Below, piece by piece: positions 8,648 through 16,729 of a stretch of 64,000 nt of DNA; positions within the stretch are counted from its first letter, which is position 1, and every line of letters begins with the position of its first letter. A program made the translations under genes and the position numbers. Below the pieces are notes generated by a model, which worked only from the letters and a program-made list of their open reading frames with translations, was not told where the DNA came from and ran no database searches. The stretch is from Jeotgalicoccus sp036782755. Lineage in GTDB: Bacteria > Bacillota > Bacilli > Staphylococcales > Salinicoccaceae. The stretch covers positions 1 through 64,000 of the forward strand of contig DAIPYL010000002.1 of the NCBI GenBank assembly GCA_036782755.1, given 5' to 3'.

Positions 8648-9922
8648 ATGAATAACGATGATGAAAATATCAATGACATTAAAGAAAAACTAAAGAAGAA
8701 ACGTCAGGATACTGAGTATGTCGGCTATACTGCAAAAACACCTGAAGATAAAAAAAACGGGTACGAAAAGAAAGAAAGTAAAAAAAATGCAGCTGAACCT
8801 GAAAAGAAAGCTGACAGCAGTAATGTGAAAAAAACTGACAGCAGGAATTCTAAAAAAGCAACAGAGGCGGCTGTAAACAAGAAAACTGCTGACAACAAAG
8901 AGCCTTCTAAAAAAACAACACCGCACGATGAGCTTGCATTAAAAATTGAACATTACAAAGATTTTGAAGAGAAGTCACCTGCTGAAAAAATCAGTAAAGA
9001 AAAGAGAAAAGGCAGAGCTTCCAAAAGTAAAAAACGCGGCGGTAAAAAAACTGCAGCGGGCACAGACAAAAAGAAAGATAAAAAAAACCGTAAACAAAAA
9101 GAAAAATTCGAATTTAAACGAATACATATGTACATCGGTATTGTGGTTTTCCTCGTATTGCTGCTGACAACGCTGCTGTGGTATGTGTTTTCAAGTGTAA
9201 GTGATGTGAAAGAAATTACTTTTGAGGGCAACAGTCTGGTTACTGAAACAGAACTTGAAGAGCGTATCGGGTTCAGTACAGGGGATAAGATGTTCAGTAT
9301 TTCTGCCGGCAAAGCTGAAGATAACGTAGAGCTGCTGCCGGTTATTGAAGAAGTTTCGGTAGAGCGCGACTGGCCGAATAATGTTACAGTTAACGTTAAT
9401 GAATATAAAGCTATTGCATACATTAATAGTGAAGATCTTTATTTCCCGGTTCTTGAAAACAGCAGAATACAGCGCGGTTATCCGAGTGTTCCCAGGAATG
9501 CACCGATTATTTACAACTTCGAAGGTGAGGAATTCGATGCACTTGTTGCAGCGCTGAACGAAATTGAAGTCGAAATACTGGAAAGTATTTCAGAGATATA
9601 TTTCCGTCCGACGGATAATTCAATGCGCCGGATACATGTGTTTATGAATGACGGCCAGGAAATAGTTGCAGATTATGAAACGTTTAGTGATAAAATGAAT
9701 TACTATATCGGTATCCGTCAGGAAATCGGTGATGAAACAGGCGGTATTATAGATATGGAAGTAGGAACGAGTTATCTTCCGTACGACAGTGCCGATGCCC
9801 GTGAAATTAAAAACAATATTTATAACGAACCATCTCAGGTCGGTTATATTGAAGATATAAATGAGTCTCTTGAAAGTGTAAGATCAGCACTTGGTGAAAT
9901 AGACAGTGCTGCCGGGGAATAA
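8648..9922 (+). CDS. divIB: Cell division protein DivIB (FtsQ family)
   Basis: Bitopic divisome protein that stabilises FtsL/DivIC and acts at the septum. The first roughly 155 residues are cytoplasmic, disordered and very rich in Lys, Glu and Ala; one membrane helix lies at about 162-184; the POTRA/FtsQ domain starts with VKEITFEGNSLVTETELEE and is followed by a beta domain and an acidic tail. The long charged N-terminus resembles staphylococcal DivIB (439 residues). AGGAGG lies upstream of the ATG. It is the last gene before an internal ftsA promoter. Confidence 0.93.
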   Translation: MNNDDENINDIKEKLKKKRQDTEYVGYTAKTPEDKKNGYEKKESKKNAAEPEKKADSSNVKKTDSRNSKKATEAAVNKKTADNKEPSKKTTPHDELALKIEHYKDFEEKSPAEKISKEKRKGRASKSKKRGGKKTAAGTDKKKDKKNRKQKEKFEFKRIHMYIGIVVFLVLLLTTLLWYVFSSVSDVKEITFEGNSLVTETELEERIGFSTGDKMFSISAGKAEDNVELLPVIEEVSVERDWPNNVTVNVNEYKAIAYINSEDLYFPVLENSRIQRGYPSVPRNAPIIYNFEGEEFDALVAALNEIEVEILESISEIYFRPTDNSMRRIHVFMNDGQEIVADYETFSDKMNYYIGIRQEIGDETGGIIDMEVGTSYLPYDSADAREIKNNIYNEPSQVGYIEDINESLESVRSALGEIDSAAGE

Positions 9923-9947
9923 AAACAGATAAAGTAAAACAAATCTT

Positions 9948-9978
9948 TTGAAATAGTTCACATTAATCAGAGTATAAT
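9948..9978 (+). promoter_or_regulatory. Putative ftsA promoter
   Basis: TTGAAA (9948-9953) and TATAAT (9973-9978) lie in the 104-nt gap before ftsA. The 19-bp spacer is longer than ideal, so this is a likely but not certain sigma-A promoter. Confidence 0.5.
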
Positions 9979-10026
9979 GTAAACTAGAAATAGTATTATG
10001 AAAATGGCTGTGTAGGAGGCAATAAG

Positions 10027-11514
10027 GTGAAGGAACATTATTATGTTGCCCTTGATATCGGCTCGTCTAGTGTCAAAGTAGTGGTCGGGGAAAAATTTCA
10101 CAACGGTGTGAATGTTATTGGGACCGGCCAAACCTTCACTGATGGGGTTTCTAAAGGGATGATCAATGATTTTGATCAGGCTAAAAATGCAATTACAGAT
10201 ACAATTAAAAAAGCGAAAATCGCTTCAGGTGTAGATATTGATGAAGTGTTTGTGAAGATTCCGATTGCGGATACTCACATACACTTTACAGAAGATGCAA
10301 TACGCTTCGGCGGGGAAGCGACAGAAATTACCGGTGAACATATTGAAGAACTGCTCGAAAATGTCCGCATGAATGATCCTGCAGGACAGCACGAAACAGT
10401 CAGCGTTTATCCGGTATCTTTTGTTGTAGACAGTCTGCACGAAGTGAACGATCCGAAAGAAATGATTGCAGAAGAAAGTCTGGCAGTTAAAGCCGGTATC
10501 GTTTCGGCGAACCGCACGCTGCTTATTAACATCGTAAAGTGTGTTGAAGCCGCAGGCTTAACTATTTTAGATGTTTACTCTGATGCGGTAAACTATCAGC
10601 ATGTACTGACAGACGCTGAAATTGAACTTGGCGCTGTCGTTATTGATATGGGTCTCGACTTAACGCAGTTTGCTTATTACGAGCGCGGTTCTTTAAAATA
10701 TGCGAACAGCGTTGGTCTTGCCGGGCGTGATATTACGCTCGATTTGGTCGATGAATTTAATACATCATACGACGAAGCGGACCAGGCAAAAGAACAGTAC
10801 GGACATGCATTCTTCGATCTTGCAAGTGATGATGAGAAAATGATGCTCGCACAGAATGACTCCGGTCAGCCGGCTGAAGTTACGTCGAAAGACCTTGCTG
10901 ATGTTATTGAGCTCGTCGTCGAGGACGCATTTATGGCAGTCTTTGAAGACCTTGCGAAAAACGGCATTAACAATGTACAGGGCGGGTTCGTTCTGACAGG
11001 CGGTTCTGCAAATATCCGCGGTATCAAAGAACTGATGCAGGATCTGGTTGCTGAAAAAGTAAGAGTGCACATACCGAATCAGATGGGTGCTAGAAAACCT
11101 GAATTTACAAGCGCTATCTCAGTGCTGTCAAGCGGAATTATGTTTGATGAGTTACTGGAATATGTTACAATTGATAATTATGATGACTATCCGGAAACAG
11201 ATTCACATACTGCAGTGAATGATGACCAGGAAGCACAGCCTGCAAACTTCTTTACAGGGTTATTTGCAAAACGTAAAGAAGAGAATGAGCTTCAGGTTAA
11301 CCGGGATGAAGATTCATACGAAGATGATTACAATTATCCTGGTGAAGACAGTGTTGAAGAATCACAGGCTGATGAAGATGCTGCTGATGACGAATACGAG
11401 GATTACACTTATGATGACGCCGAAAACCGTTCTGAACGTCCTGAAAAAGAACCGAAAGAACAAGGCGATCTAGGCACTAAATTTAAGAAAATATTTAAAA
11501 ATCTATTTGAGTAG
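10027..11514 (+). CDS. ftsA: Cell division protein FtsA
   Basis: Actin-like ATPase that tethers FtsZ filaments to the membrane. Residues 1 to about 375 carry the actin fold (ALDIGSSSVKVVVGE at about 8, VVIDMGLDLTQFAYYERG, GGFVLTGGSANIRGIKELM). The start is a GTG chosen because AGGAGG lies 7 nt upstream. A very acidic linker of about 100 residues (about 378-480, rich in Asp, Glu, Tyr) joins the domain to a basic amphipathic C-terminal helix, TKFKKIFKNLF, the membrane anchor. At 495 residues it is longer than S. aureus FtsA (470), all from this linker. Confidence 0.97.
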   Translation: MKEHYYVALDIGSSSVKVVVGEKFHNGVNVIGTGQTFTDGVSKGMINDFDQAKNAITDTIKKAKIASGVDIDEVFVKIPIADTHIHFTEDAIRFGGEATEITGEHIEELLENVRMNDPAGQHETVSVYPVSFVVDSLHEVNDPKEMIAEESLAVKAGIVSANRTLLINIVKCVEAAGLTILDVYSDAVNYQHVLTDAEIELGAVVIDMGLDLTQFAYYERGSLKYANSVGLAGRDITLDLVDEFNTSYDEADQAKEQYGHAFFDLASDDEKMMLAQNDSGQPAEVTSKDLADVIELVVEDAFMAVFEDLAKNGINNVQGGFVLTGGSANIRGIKELMQDLVAEKVRVHIPNQMGARKPEFTSAISVLSSGIMFDELLEYVTIDNYDDYPETDSHTAVNDDQEAQPANFFTGLFAKRKEENELQVNRDEDSYEDDYNYPGEDSVEESQADEDAADDEYEDYTYDDAENRSERPEKEPKEQGDLGTKFKKIFKNLFE

Positions 11515-11538
11515 AAGTACATTTGGGAGGAAAGATTA

Positions 11539-12720
11539 ATGTTAGAATTTGAACAAGGTTTTAACCACATGGCGACATTAAAAGTTATCGGTGTTGGCGG
11601 CGGCGGTAATAATGCTGTTAACCGTATGATTGAGGACGGAATGTCCAACGTTGAATTTATAGCTATTAATACTGATGGACAGGCACTTAACCTGTCAAAG
11701 GCTGAGTCAAGAATCCAAATCGGTGAAAAATTAACACGCGGTTTAGGTGCAGGAGCTAATCCTGACATCGGTAAAAAAGCTGCAGAAGAATCACGTGAAC
11801 AAATCGAAGATGCTATTCAGGGTGCGGACATGGTTTTCGTTACAGCTGGTATGGGCGGCGGAACAGGTACAGGTGCTGCACCTGTAGTTGCTAAAATCGC
11901 TAAAGAAATGGGCGCACTTACTGTAGGTGTTGTTACACGTCCATTCGGCTTCGAAGGAAGAAAGAGACAAACACAGGCTGCTGCAGGTGTTGAGCAGATG
12001 AAAGCTGCTGTTGATACTCTGATTATTATCCCAAATGATCGCTTATTAGATATCGTAGATAAATCTACTCCGATGATGGAAGCATTTAAAGAAGCAGATA
12101 ACGTGCTTCGCCAGGGTGTTCAGGGTATTTCTGACCTTATCGCTGTCAGCGGTGAAGTAAACCTTGACTTTGCAGACGTTAAAACTATTATGCAAAACCA
12201 GGGTTCTGCATTAATGGGTATCGGTATTTCAGCTGGCGAGAACCGCGCAGTTGAAGCAGCTAAGAAAGCAATCTCAAGTCCACTTTTAGAAACGTCAATT
12301 GTTGGTGCACAGGGTGTTCTGATGAACATCACAGGCGGAGAATCACTGTCACTGTTTGAAGCGCAGGAAGCAGCGGATATTGTTCAGGATGCAGCGGATG
12401 AAGATGTTAACATGATCTTCGGTACTGTAATTAACCCTGAGCTTGAAGATGAAATTGTAATCACTGTGATCGCTACCGGATTCAATGAGAAAACACTTCA
12501 GCGTTCAGCTGACAGACCGGCTGAGCAGCCTGAACAGCCGCAGTCACGCGGCGGAGGCAGCAACTTTAATCAGCCGCCGGCATACAATTCAAGAGACATT
12601 GCTGAAGATGACGGATTCACTCGTGAACCGGACAGATTCGATACACGTTCTCAGGAAGAGCCGGATGTACCGACTTTCCTTAAAGGGAACAGCTCGAGAA
12701 GAGAAAGACGCAGAAGATAA
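11539..12720 (+). CDS. ftsZ: Cell division GTPase FtsZ
   Basis: Tubulin homologue that forms the Z-ring scaffold. The GTP-binding signature GMGGGTGTGAAPVVA is at about 107, GVGGGGNNAVNRM at about 20, and the T7 synergy loop with NLDFADVKTIM near 208. The C-terminal peptide DVPTFLKGN, which binds FtsA, SepF and other partners, is followed by a strongly basic tail. The 393 residues match staphylococcal FtsZ (390). GGGAGG precedes the ATG. A strong terminator follows, separating it from pgeF. Confidence 0.99.
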   Translation: MLEFEQGFNHMATLKVIGVGGGGNNAVNRMIEDGMSNVEFIAINTDGQALNLSKAESRIQIGEKLTRGLGAGANPDIGKKAAEESREQIEDAIQGADMVFVTAGMGGGTGTGAAPVVAKIAKEMGALTVGVVTRPFGFEGRKRQTQAAAGVEQMKAAVDTLIIIPNDRLLDIVDKSTPMMEAFKEADNVLRQGVQGISDLIAVSGEVNLDFADVKTIMQNQGSALMGIGISAGENRAVEAAKKAISSPLLETSIVGAQGVLMNITGGESLSLFEAQEAADIVQDAADEDVNMIFGTVINPELEDEIVITVIATGFNEKTLQRSADRPAEQPEQPQSRGGGSNFNQPPAYNSRDIAEDDGFTREPDRFDTRSQEEPDVPTFLKGNSSRRERRRR

Positions 12721-12742
12721 ATTTTTGCATTGTATATATATC

Positions 12743-12778
12743 GGAGATATTGGCGACCCAATATCTCCTTTATTTTAT
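12743..12778 (+). terminator. Intrinsic terminator of ftsZ
   Basis: Perfect 11-bp stem GGAGATATTGG / CCAATATCTCC with a 4-nt loop, followed by TTTATTTT. The pgeF ribosome site begins only a few bases further on. Confidence 0.88.
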
Positions 12779-12792
12779 AGGTGGGAGATAAT

Positions 12793-13575
12793 TTGAATAA
12801 TAATAATTCATTTAAATTACATAAACATTTCAGAGGAGACATTTCAGATAATCTGACATTCGGCTACACTATGCGTCACGGCGGACAAAGTTCATATCCG
12901 GATAAAAGTTTTAATATGGCGCTTTATATCGGAGATGATGCAGAAAATGTGCATGCTCATCAGGAGCAGCTTGCCCGGGAAATCGATTTTCCTGTAAATT
13001 CGTGGGTGCTGCCGATTCAAAAACACGGCGGCAACATTGAAGAAGTGACGAAATCCGACAGCGGTACGAATATTAAAGAACTCGGCAGTGAACTTTATAA
13101 TGTTGACGGATTATACACTTACGATTCCGGGATTCTCTTAACGATGAATTATGCTGACTGTATTCCTGTATACGTTTACAGTGTCAGAGATACTTTTACC
13201 GGGCTTGCACATGCTGGCTGGAGAGGCACTTCAGAAGGAATTACAGAAAAGCTGATTAACTGTTATAAAGGCAGTAAAGATAATCTGCGCGTCATAATCG
13301 GAGTCGGAATTAATATGGAATACTACGAAGTGGACGATAAAGTAATCGATGCACTGAAACCGCTCGAAGAAAGTTCTTACGAACAGACAGAATCCGGCTG
13401 GCAGCTGAATTTAAAAGATGTTAACAAGCATCAGGCAAAAGCAGCAGGCATTGATGAAAAACATATCAGCGTAACCGGTCTCGGCACAGAATCGGATGAA
13501 TTTTTCTCGTTCCGGATGGAACAGGGGCAAACTGGCCGCGCACTGGCTTTTATTGGGAGGCGTAATAATGATTAA
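12793..13575 (+). CDS. pgeF: Peptidoglycan editing factor PgeF (YlmD, laccase-domain multicopper-like)
   Basis: Member of the YfiH/YlmD family (DUF152), recently assigned to editing of mis-incorporated L-serine in UDP-MurNAc peptides, also described as a purine nucleoside enzyme. Zinc-ligand motifs are visible as QKHGG, NYADCIPVYV and GLAHAGWRGT. I chose TTG at 12793 because GGTGGGAG lies just before it; an in-frame GTG at 12781 would sit inside that ribosome site. This gives 260 residues. It overlaps ylmE by 8 nt. The exact cellular role in this organism is inferred from the family. Confidence 0.85.
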   Translation: MNNNNSFKLHKHFRGDISDNLTFGYTMRHGGQSSYPDKSFNMALYIGDDAENVHAHQEQLAREIDFPVNSWVLPIQKHGGNIEEVTKSDSGTNIKELGSELYNVDGLYTYDSGILLTMNYADCIPVYVYSVRDTFTGLAHAGWRGTSEGITEKLINCYKGSKDNLRVIIGVGINMEYYEVDDKVIDALKPLEESSYEQTESGWQLNLKDVNKHQAKAAGIDEKHISVTGLGTESDEFFSFRMEQGQTGRALAFIGRRNND

Positions 13576-14197
13576 GGAAAACTACGAACAGATAAAAAAC
13601 GAAGTCGGCGAAGACATTAACATTATCGCTGTAACTAAATATCATACGGTGGAAGAAACACTTAAAGCATATGAAGCAGGTGTCAGACATTTCGGGGAAA
13701 ACCGCATTGAAGGTTTTATCGAAAAACGTGCAGCACTGCCTGATGATGCACAAATGCATTTTATCGGCACAATGCAGTCGAGAAAAGTAAAAGAGATTAT
13801 CGGCGATCTCCATTACCTGCATTCGCTTGAGCGTGAAAGTGTAGCGAAAAAAATTGAACAGGCGGGTCAACATGTTGTAAACTGTTTTATACAGGTGAAT
13901 GTCTCCGATGAATCTTCAAAACACGGGCTTAATCCGGATGAAGTTGAAGAGTTTATCGGAAAAATGCAAGACTACAAATATGTTAAAGTTATTGGTTTAA
14001 TGACAATGGCACCGCATACGGAAGACAGTTCAATTATTGAGAACACATTTAAAGGGTTAAAAGAGCTGCGTGAAAAGATCGCAGCAACTTATCCGGAAGT
14101 AACGGAACTGAGCATGGGTATGAGCAATGATTATCCGATTGCAGTGAAATACGGAACATCATACATACGTATCGGCAGTAAAATTATGGGGAGCTAG
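13568..14197 (+). CDS. ylmE: PLP homeostasis protein YlmE (YggS/PLPBP family)
   Basis: Pyridoxal-phosphate-binding protein of the YggS/PROSC family, involved in vitamin B6 and amino-acid homeostasis. The PLP lysine lies in IAVTKYHTVEE near residue 22; FGENRIEGF and GLMTMAPH are conserved. ATG 13568 is preferred because GGAGG stands 8 nt upstream and the N-terminus then matches the family; this gives 209 residues. It overlaps pgeF and leads into sepF, the usual Firmicutes order. Confidence 0.93.
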   Translation: MIKENYEQIKNEVGEDINIIAVTKYHTVEETLKAYEAGVRHFGENRIEGFIEKRAALPDDAQMHFIGTMQSRKVKEIIGDLHYLHSLERESVAKKIEQAGQHVVNCFIQVNVSDESSKHGLNPDEVEEFIGKMQDYKYVKVIGLMTMAPHTEDSSIIENTFKGLKELREKIAATYPEVTELSMGMSNDYPIAVKYGTSYIRIGSKIMGS

Positions 14198-14207
14198 GTG
14201 AGTGAAA

Positions 14208-14783
14208 ATGGCTATTACTAAGTTTATAAAAGATTTATTTGTCGTTGAAGAAGAAGTTCCTGTGAATGATAAGAAGACAGAACAGACTCCGGCGAAAGTC
14301 ACAAATCTGAACACGAATAAACAACCGAATAGCCGTCAAAAAGAGGCGGCACCTAAAAAGGCAGCGACTAGCGGCAAGAAGCTGCCGGTATCTAAAAAAG
14401 GGGCACAGAAACCGGTGCCATCTAAAGCGCGAGTGCAGAACAAACAGCAGGAACAGAAGAAAACTAATCAATCACAAAACAGGGAGAATCGAACAATGCC
14501 TGTAAATGATCAGAATACAAAAGTATGTCTATTTGAACCGAGAGTATTTGCAGAAACACAGGATATTGCCGATGAGCTGAAAAGCAACCGTGCGGCACTG
14601 GTAAACCTGACTAAAATTGATTCGGTTCCGAAGAAGCGTATCGTGGACTTTTTAAGCGGAACAGTTTATGCTTTAGAAGGCGATATTCAAAAAGTAGGTG
14701 CGGACATTTTTCTCTGCACGCCAAACAGTTTTGGTGTTGAAGGCGAAATTTCCGACAAAGAAGAGTTTTTCGATGAAATGTAA
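14208..14783 (+). CDS. sepF: Cell division protein SepF
   Basis: Membrane-bound FtsZ partner that bundles filaments and acts in septum assembly. An N-terminal amphipathic helix (AITKFIKDLFVV) serves as membrane anchor; residues about 18-95 are a Lys/Gln/Ala-rich disordered linker; the globular SepF domain starts at VCLFEPRVFAETQDIADEL and contains the glycine-rich strand typical of the family. ATG 14208 is chosen over an in-frame GTG two codons earlier because GGTGAG lies at a suitable distance. This gives 191 residues. Confidence 0.94.
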   Translation: MAITKFIKDLFVVEEEVPVNDKKTEQTPAKVTNLNTNKQPNSRQKEAAPKKAATSGKKLPVSKKGAQKPVPSKARVQNKQQEQKKTNQSQNRENRTMPVNDQNTKVCLFEPRVFAETQDIADELKSNRAALVNLTKIDSVPKKRIVDFLSGTVYALEGDIQKVGADIFLCTPNSFGVEGEISDKEEFFDEM

Positions 14784-14794
14784 GGAGAGTTATT

Positions 14795-15100
14795 TTGGAT
14801 AATTCATTAATTGGAACTATATTAATATACATCTGGCAATTTTTTAACTTTGCATGGCCAATCTTTACATGGGGGTTAATTATTTACATATTATCTTCAT
14901 GGTTCCCGGCACTGCGCGAATCATCTTTCGGCGAATTTTTAGGCAAAGTCTACGAACCGCTGTTAGAGCCATTTAGACGCATGATCCCGCCTTTAGGCGG
15001 CGTCCTGGATTTATCACCGATAATTTTAATTATTATTTTCAATCTGTTCGGCAGAGGTATGAACGAAATCTTCAGAATGATTCTTAATTTAATTGTATAA
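14795..15100 (+). CDS. ylmG: YggT-family membrane protein YlmG
   Basis: A 101-residue membrane protein of the YggT family with two hydrophobic segments (about 8-30 and 73-97) around the conserved amphipathic region with EPLLEPFRRMIPP. The start is TTG, backed by AGGAGAG 6 nt upstream. Homologues sit in the ylm cluster and affect cell shape or division, though the molecular function is not established. A hairpin follows, then ylmH. Confidence 0.9.
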   Translation: MDNSLIGTILIYIWQFFNFAWPIFTWGLIIYILSSWFPALRESSFGEFLGKVYEPLLEPFRRMIPPLGGVLDLSPIILIIIFNLFGRGMNEIFRMILNLIV

Positions 15101-15114
15101 ACGGGACTGAAAAA

Positions 15115-15162
15115 TCCGTACGTCAGATTCCTTCCGGAACCGCTGGCGTACGGACTATTTAT
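15115..15162 (+). terminator. Hairpin after ylmG, possible terminator
   Basis: TCCGTACGTCAG (15115-15126) pairs with CTGGCGTACGGA (15143-15154), 12 bp with one G-T pair. The following sequence is only moderately T-rich (CTATTTATT), so it may be a leaky terminator. The left arm shares CCGTACGTCAGA with the hairpin at 46240. Confidence 0.5.
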
Positions 15163-15203
15163 TCCCTGGATATTTTAATTATTTATTAAGGTGTGATTTT
15201 TTT

Positions 15204-15989
15204 ATGAAAGGCATATATCAGCATTTCAGGCCCGAAGAGCGGGAAATACTGACATTATTAAACAGCAAATTTGAACAGGCTTCAAATAATTATTACGCTG
15301 TACTGACAGATTTCCTGAATCCGCGTGAACAGAAGATGATTGAAAGTTTAAGCGGCCGCTACCCGGATATTACGGTGCATTATTACGGGGGCGGCAATAA
15401 CAGTGAACGTGAAAGACTGCGGGCAATACTGCTTCCGGAATACTTTCTGCATTCTGCAGATGACTTTGAAATTACTGTATTTGAAGTATCTTATCCTGAT
15501 AAATTTGTGACACTGTCACACCGTAATCTGCTCGGCGCCATAATGAGCATCGGTGTCGACAGAGCAATAATCGGTGATATAGTGAACGGCGATAAAATAC
15601 AGTTCGCAGTCACTTCGCCTTTTAAAGAGCTGTTTAAAAGAGAACTCACAAAAATTAAAAATGCACCGCTTAAATTAACTGAAATACCTCACAGTGAATT
15701 TATCGATTCAAATGTAAATATGAAGCCGGCTGCGATACTCAGTTCATCGTACCGCCTCGACTCAATCGTTTCACTCGTCTTAAAAGAGGGAAGAGCAAAG
15801 TCGAAGGAGCGGGTTGAAAAAGAGAAAGTCAAAGTGAATCATTCGATAGTCGATGAACCTTCGTTTATAATAGAAACTGGAGATATAATTTCAGTTCGCG
15901 GATTTGGCCGTTTTATTGTAACGGAGCAGATAGCTGAAACGAAAAAAGGTAAATACCGGCTCGAAGTAATGATAGTAACTGATAATTGA
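15204..15989 (+). CDS. ylmH: S4-domain RNA-binding protein YlmH
   Basis: RNA-binding protein with a C-terminal S4 domain (IISVRGFGRFIV near residue 230) after an N-terminal ribosomal-associated domain. In Bacillus it has been linked to ribosome quality control alongside RqcP, and its partner RqcH is also encoded here (28360-30054). The 261 residues match the family. It follows a hairpin after ylmG and is 10 nt from divIVA. The link to quality control comes from the literature, not from this sequence. Confidence 0.9.
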   Translation: MKGIYQHFRPEEREILTLLNSKFEQASNNYYAVLTDFLNPREQKMIESLSGRYPDITVHYYGGGNNSERERLRAILLPEYFLHSADDFEITVFEVSYPDKFVTLSHRNLLGAIMSIGVDRAIIGDIVNGDKIQFAVTSPFKELFKRELTKIKNAPLKLTEIPHSEFIDSNVNMKPAAILSSSYRLDSIVSLVLKEGRAKSKERVEKEKVKVNHSIVDEPSFIIETGDIISVRGFGRFIVTEQIAETKKGKYRLEVMIVTDN

Positions 15990-15999
15990 GGTGAACGGA

Positions 16000-16479
16000 T
16001 TGAAAAGAGAAGATATAACAAAGAAAAAGTTTTCAACTGTATACCGCGGTCTTGATGAACATGCGGTAAGACAGCATTTAACAGAAGTTGCGGATGAGCT
16101 TGATAAAAAGGATGACCGGATTGTCCAGCTGGAAGAGATGCTTAATGAACGCGAAGAAAACTTAAACAGCTTTAAGAGCGTGGAATCATCAATCCAGGAA
16201 GCTATATTAAGTGCTTCAAAAGCGGGCGATGAAATCAAGCAGCGTGCACAGAATTACAGTGACAGTATTATTAAAAAAGCTGAGACGGAAGGCGAACAGA
16301 TTATCAGCCGGGCGCTTATGCGTGAAAACCATATGATAGAGCATAATGAAGACTTAAAACGCCAGGCTAAAATTTTCAGAGCACGTTATAAGATGCTCAT
16401 TCAGGCTCAGCTGGATCTTTTGGAAACAGAAGACTGGGAGAGATTACTTGAATTTGACACAGGCGATTCCGAAAAATAG
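16000..16479 (+). CDS. divIVA: Cell division/polarity protein DivIVA
   Basis: Coiled-coil scaffold that recognises curved membrane at septa. The N-terminal lipid-binding segment reads KREDITKKKFSTVYRGLDEHAV; two coiled-coil regions follow and the conserved C-terminal motif MLIQAQLDLLETEDWE is present. TTG 16000 is selected because GAGGTGA lies 5 nt upstream; an in-frame GTG at 15991 overlaps that site. This gives 159 residues, a short form lacking the long acidic tail of S. aureus DivIVA (about 205). It is the last gene before the ileS leader. Confidence 0.92.
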   Translation: MKREDITKKKFSTVYRGLDEHAVRQHLTEVADELDKKDDRIVQLEEMLNEREENLNSFKSVESSIQEAILSASKAGDEIKQRAQNYSDSIIKKAETEGEQIISRALMRENHMIEHNEDLKRQAKIFRARYKMLIQAQLDLLETEDWERLLEFDTGDSEK

Positions 16480-16489
16480 CAGATTTACA

Positions 16490-16518
16490 TTGACGGATTG
16501 TAAGATATTTAGCATAAT
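16490..16518 (+). promoter_or_regulatory. Promoter of the ileS leader
   Basis: TTGACG (16490-16495), a 17-bp spacer and CATAAT (16513-16518). The predicted start near 16525 places the whole T-box in the transcript. Confidence 0.7.
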
Positions 16519-16524
16519 TAATAT

Positions 16525-16712
16525 GTATTATTAGACATGCAAACTTTCATTCGAATGCAGCGACCGGGGGATGGTGGGAGCCCCGGCGGCGATGAACGCT
16601 TGAAATCACTAATGATTTATAAAAAATAAAACAACTAAGTGGACTCTAAGCAGTCAAGAAGGGTGGTACCGCGGTCATTCGCCCCTTAACATGCTTAGAG
16701 TCTTTTTATTAT
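16525..16712 (+). promoter_or_regulatory. Isoleucine T-box riboswitch
   Basis: Reads uncharged tRNA-Ile to control ileS. The distal stem I core (GCGACC, then GGTGGGAG) resembles that of glyQS-type T-boxes, followed by the specifier loop GAAATCACT with Ile codon ATC at 16605-16607. The T-box sequence AAGGGTGGTACCGCG is at 16659-16673. The terminator pairs GACTCTAAGCA (16642-16652) with TGCTTAGAGTC (16692-16702), followed by TTTTT. Only about 50 nt separate specifier and antiterminator, so stems II, IIA and IIB appear to be missing. Confidence 0.93.
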
Positions 16713-16729
16713 AAAAAAGGAGAATCATT

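Noticed and set aside
8946..9167. Short frame inside divIB
   Set aside because: Lies in the Lys-rich repeat-like N-terminal coding region, where A-rich codons keep alternative frames open by chance.
10225..10440. Minus-strand small frames within ftsA
   Set aside because: Cys/Ile/Phe-rich antisense products without ribosome sites.
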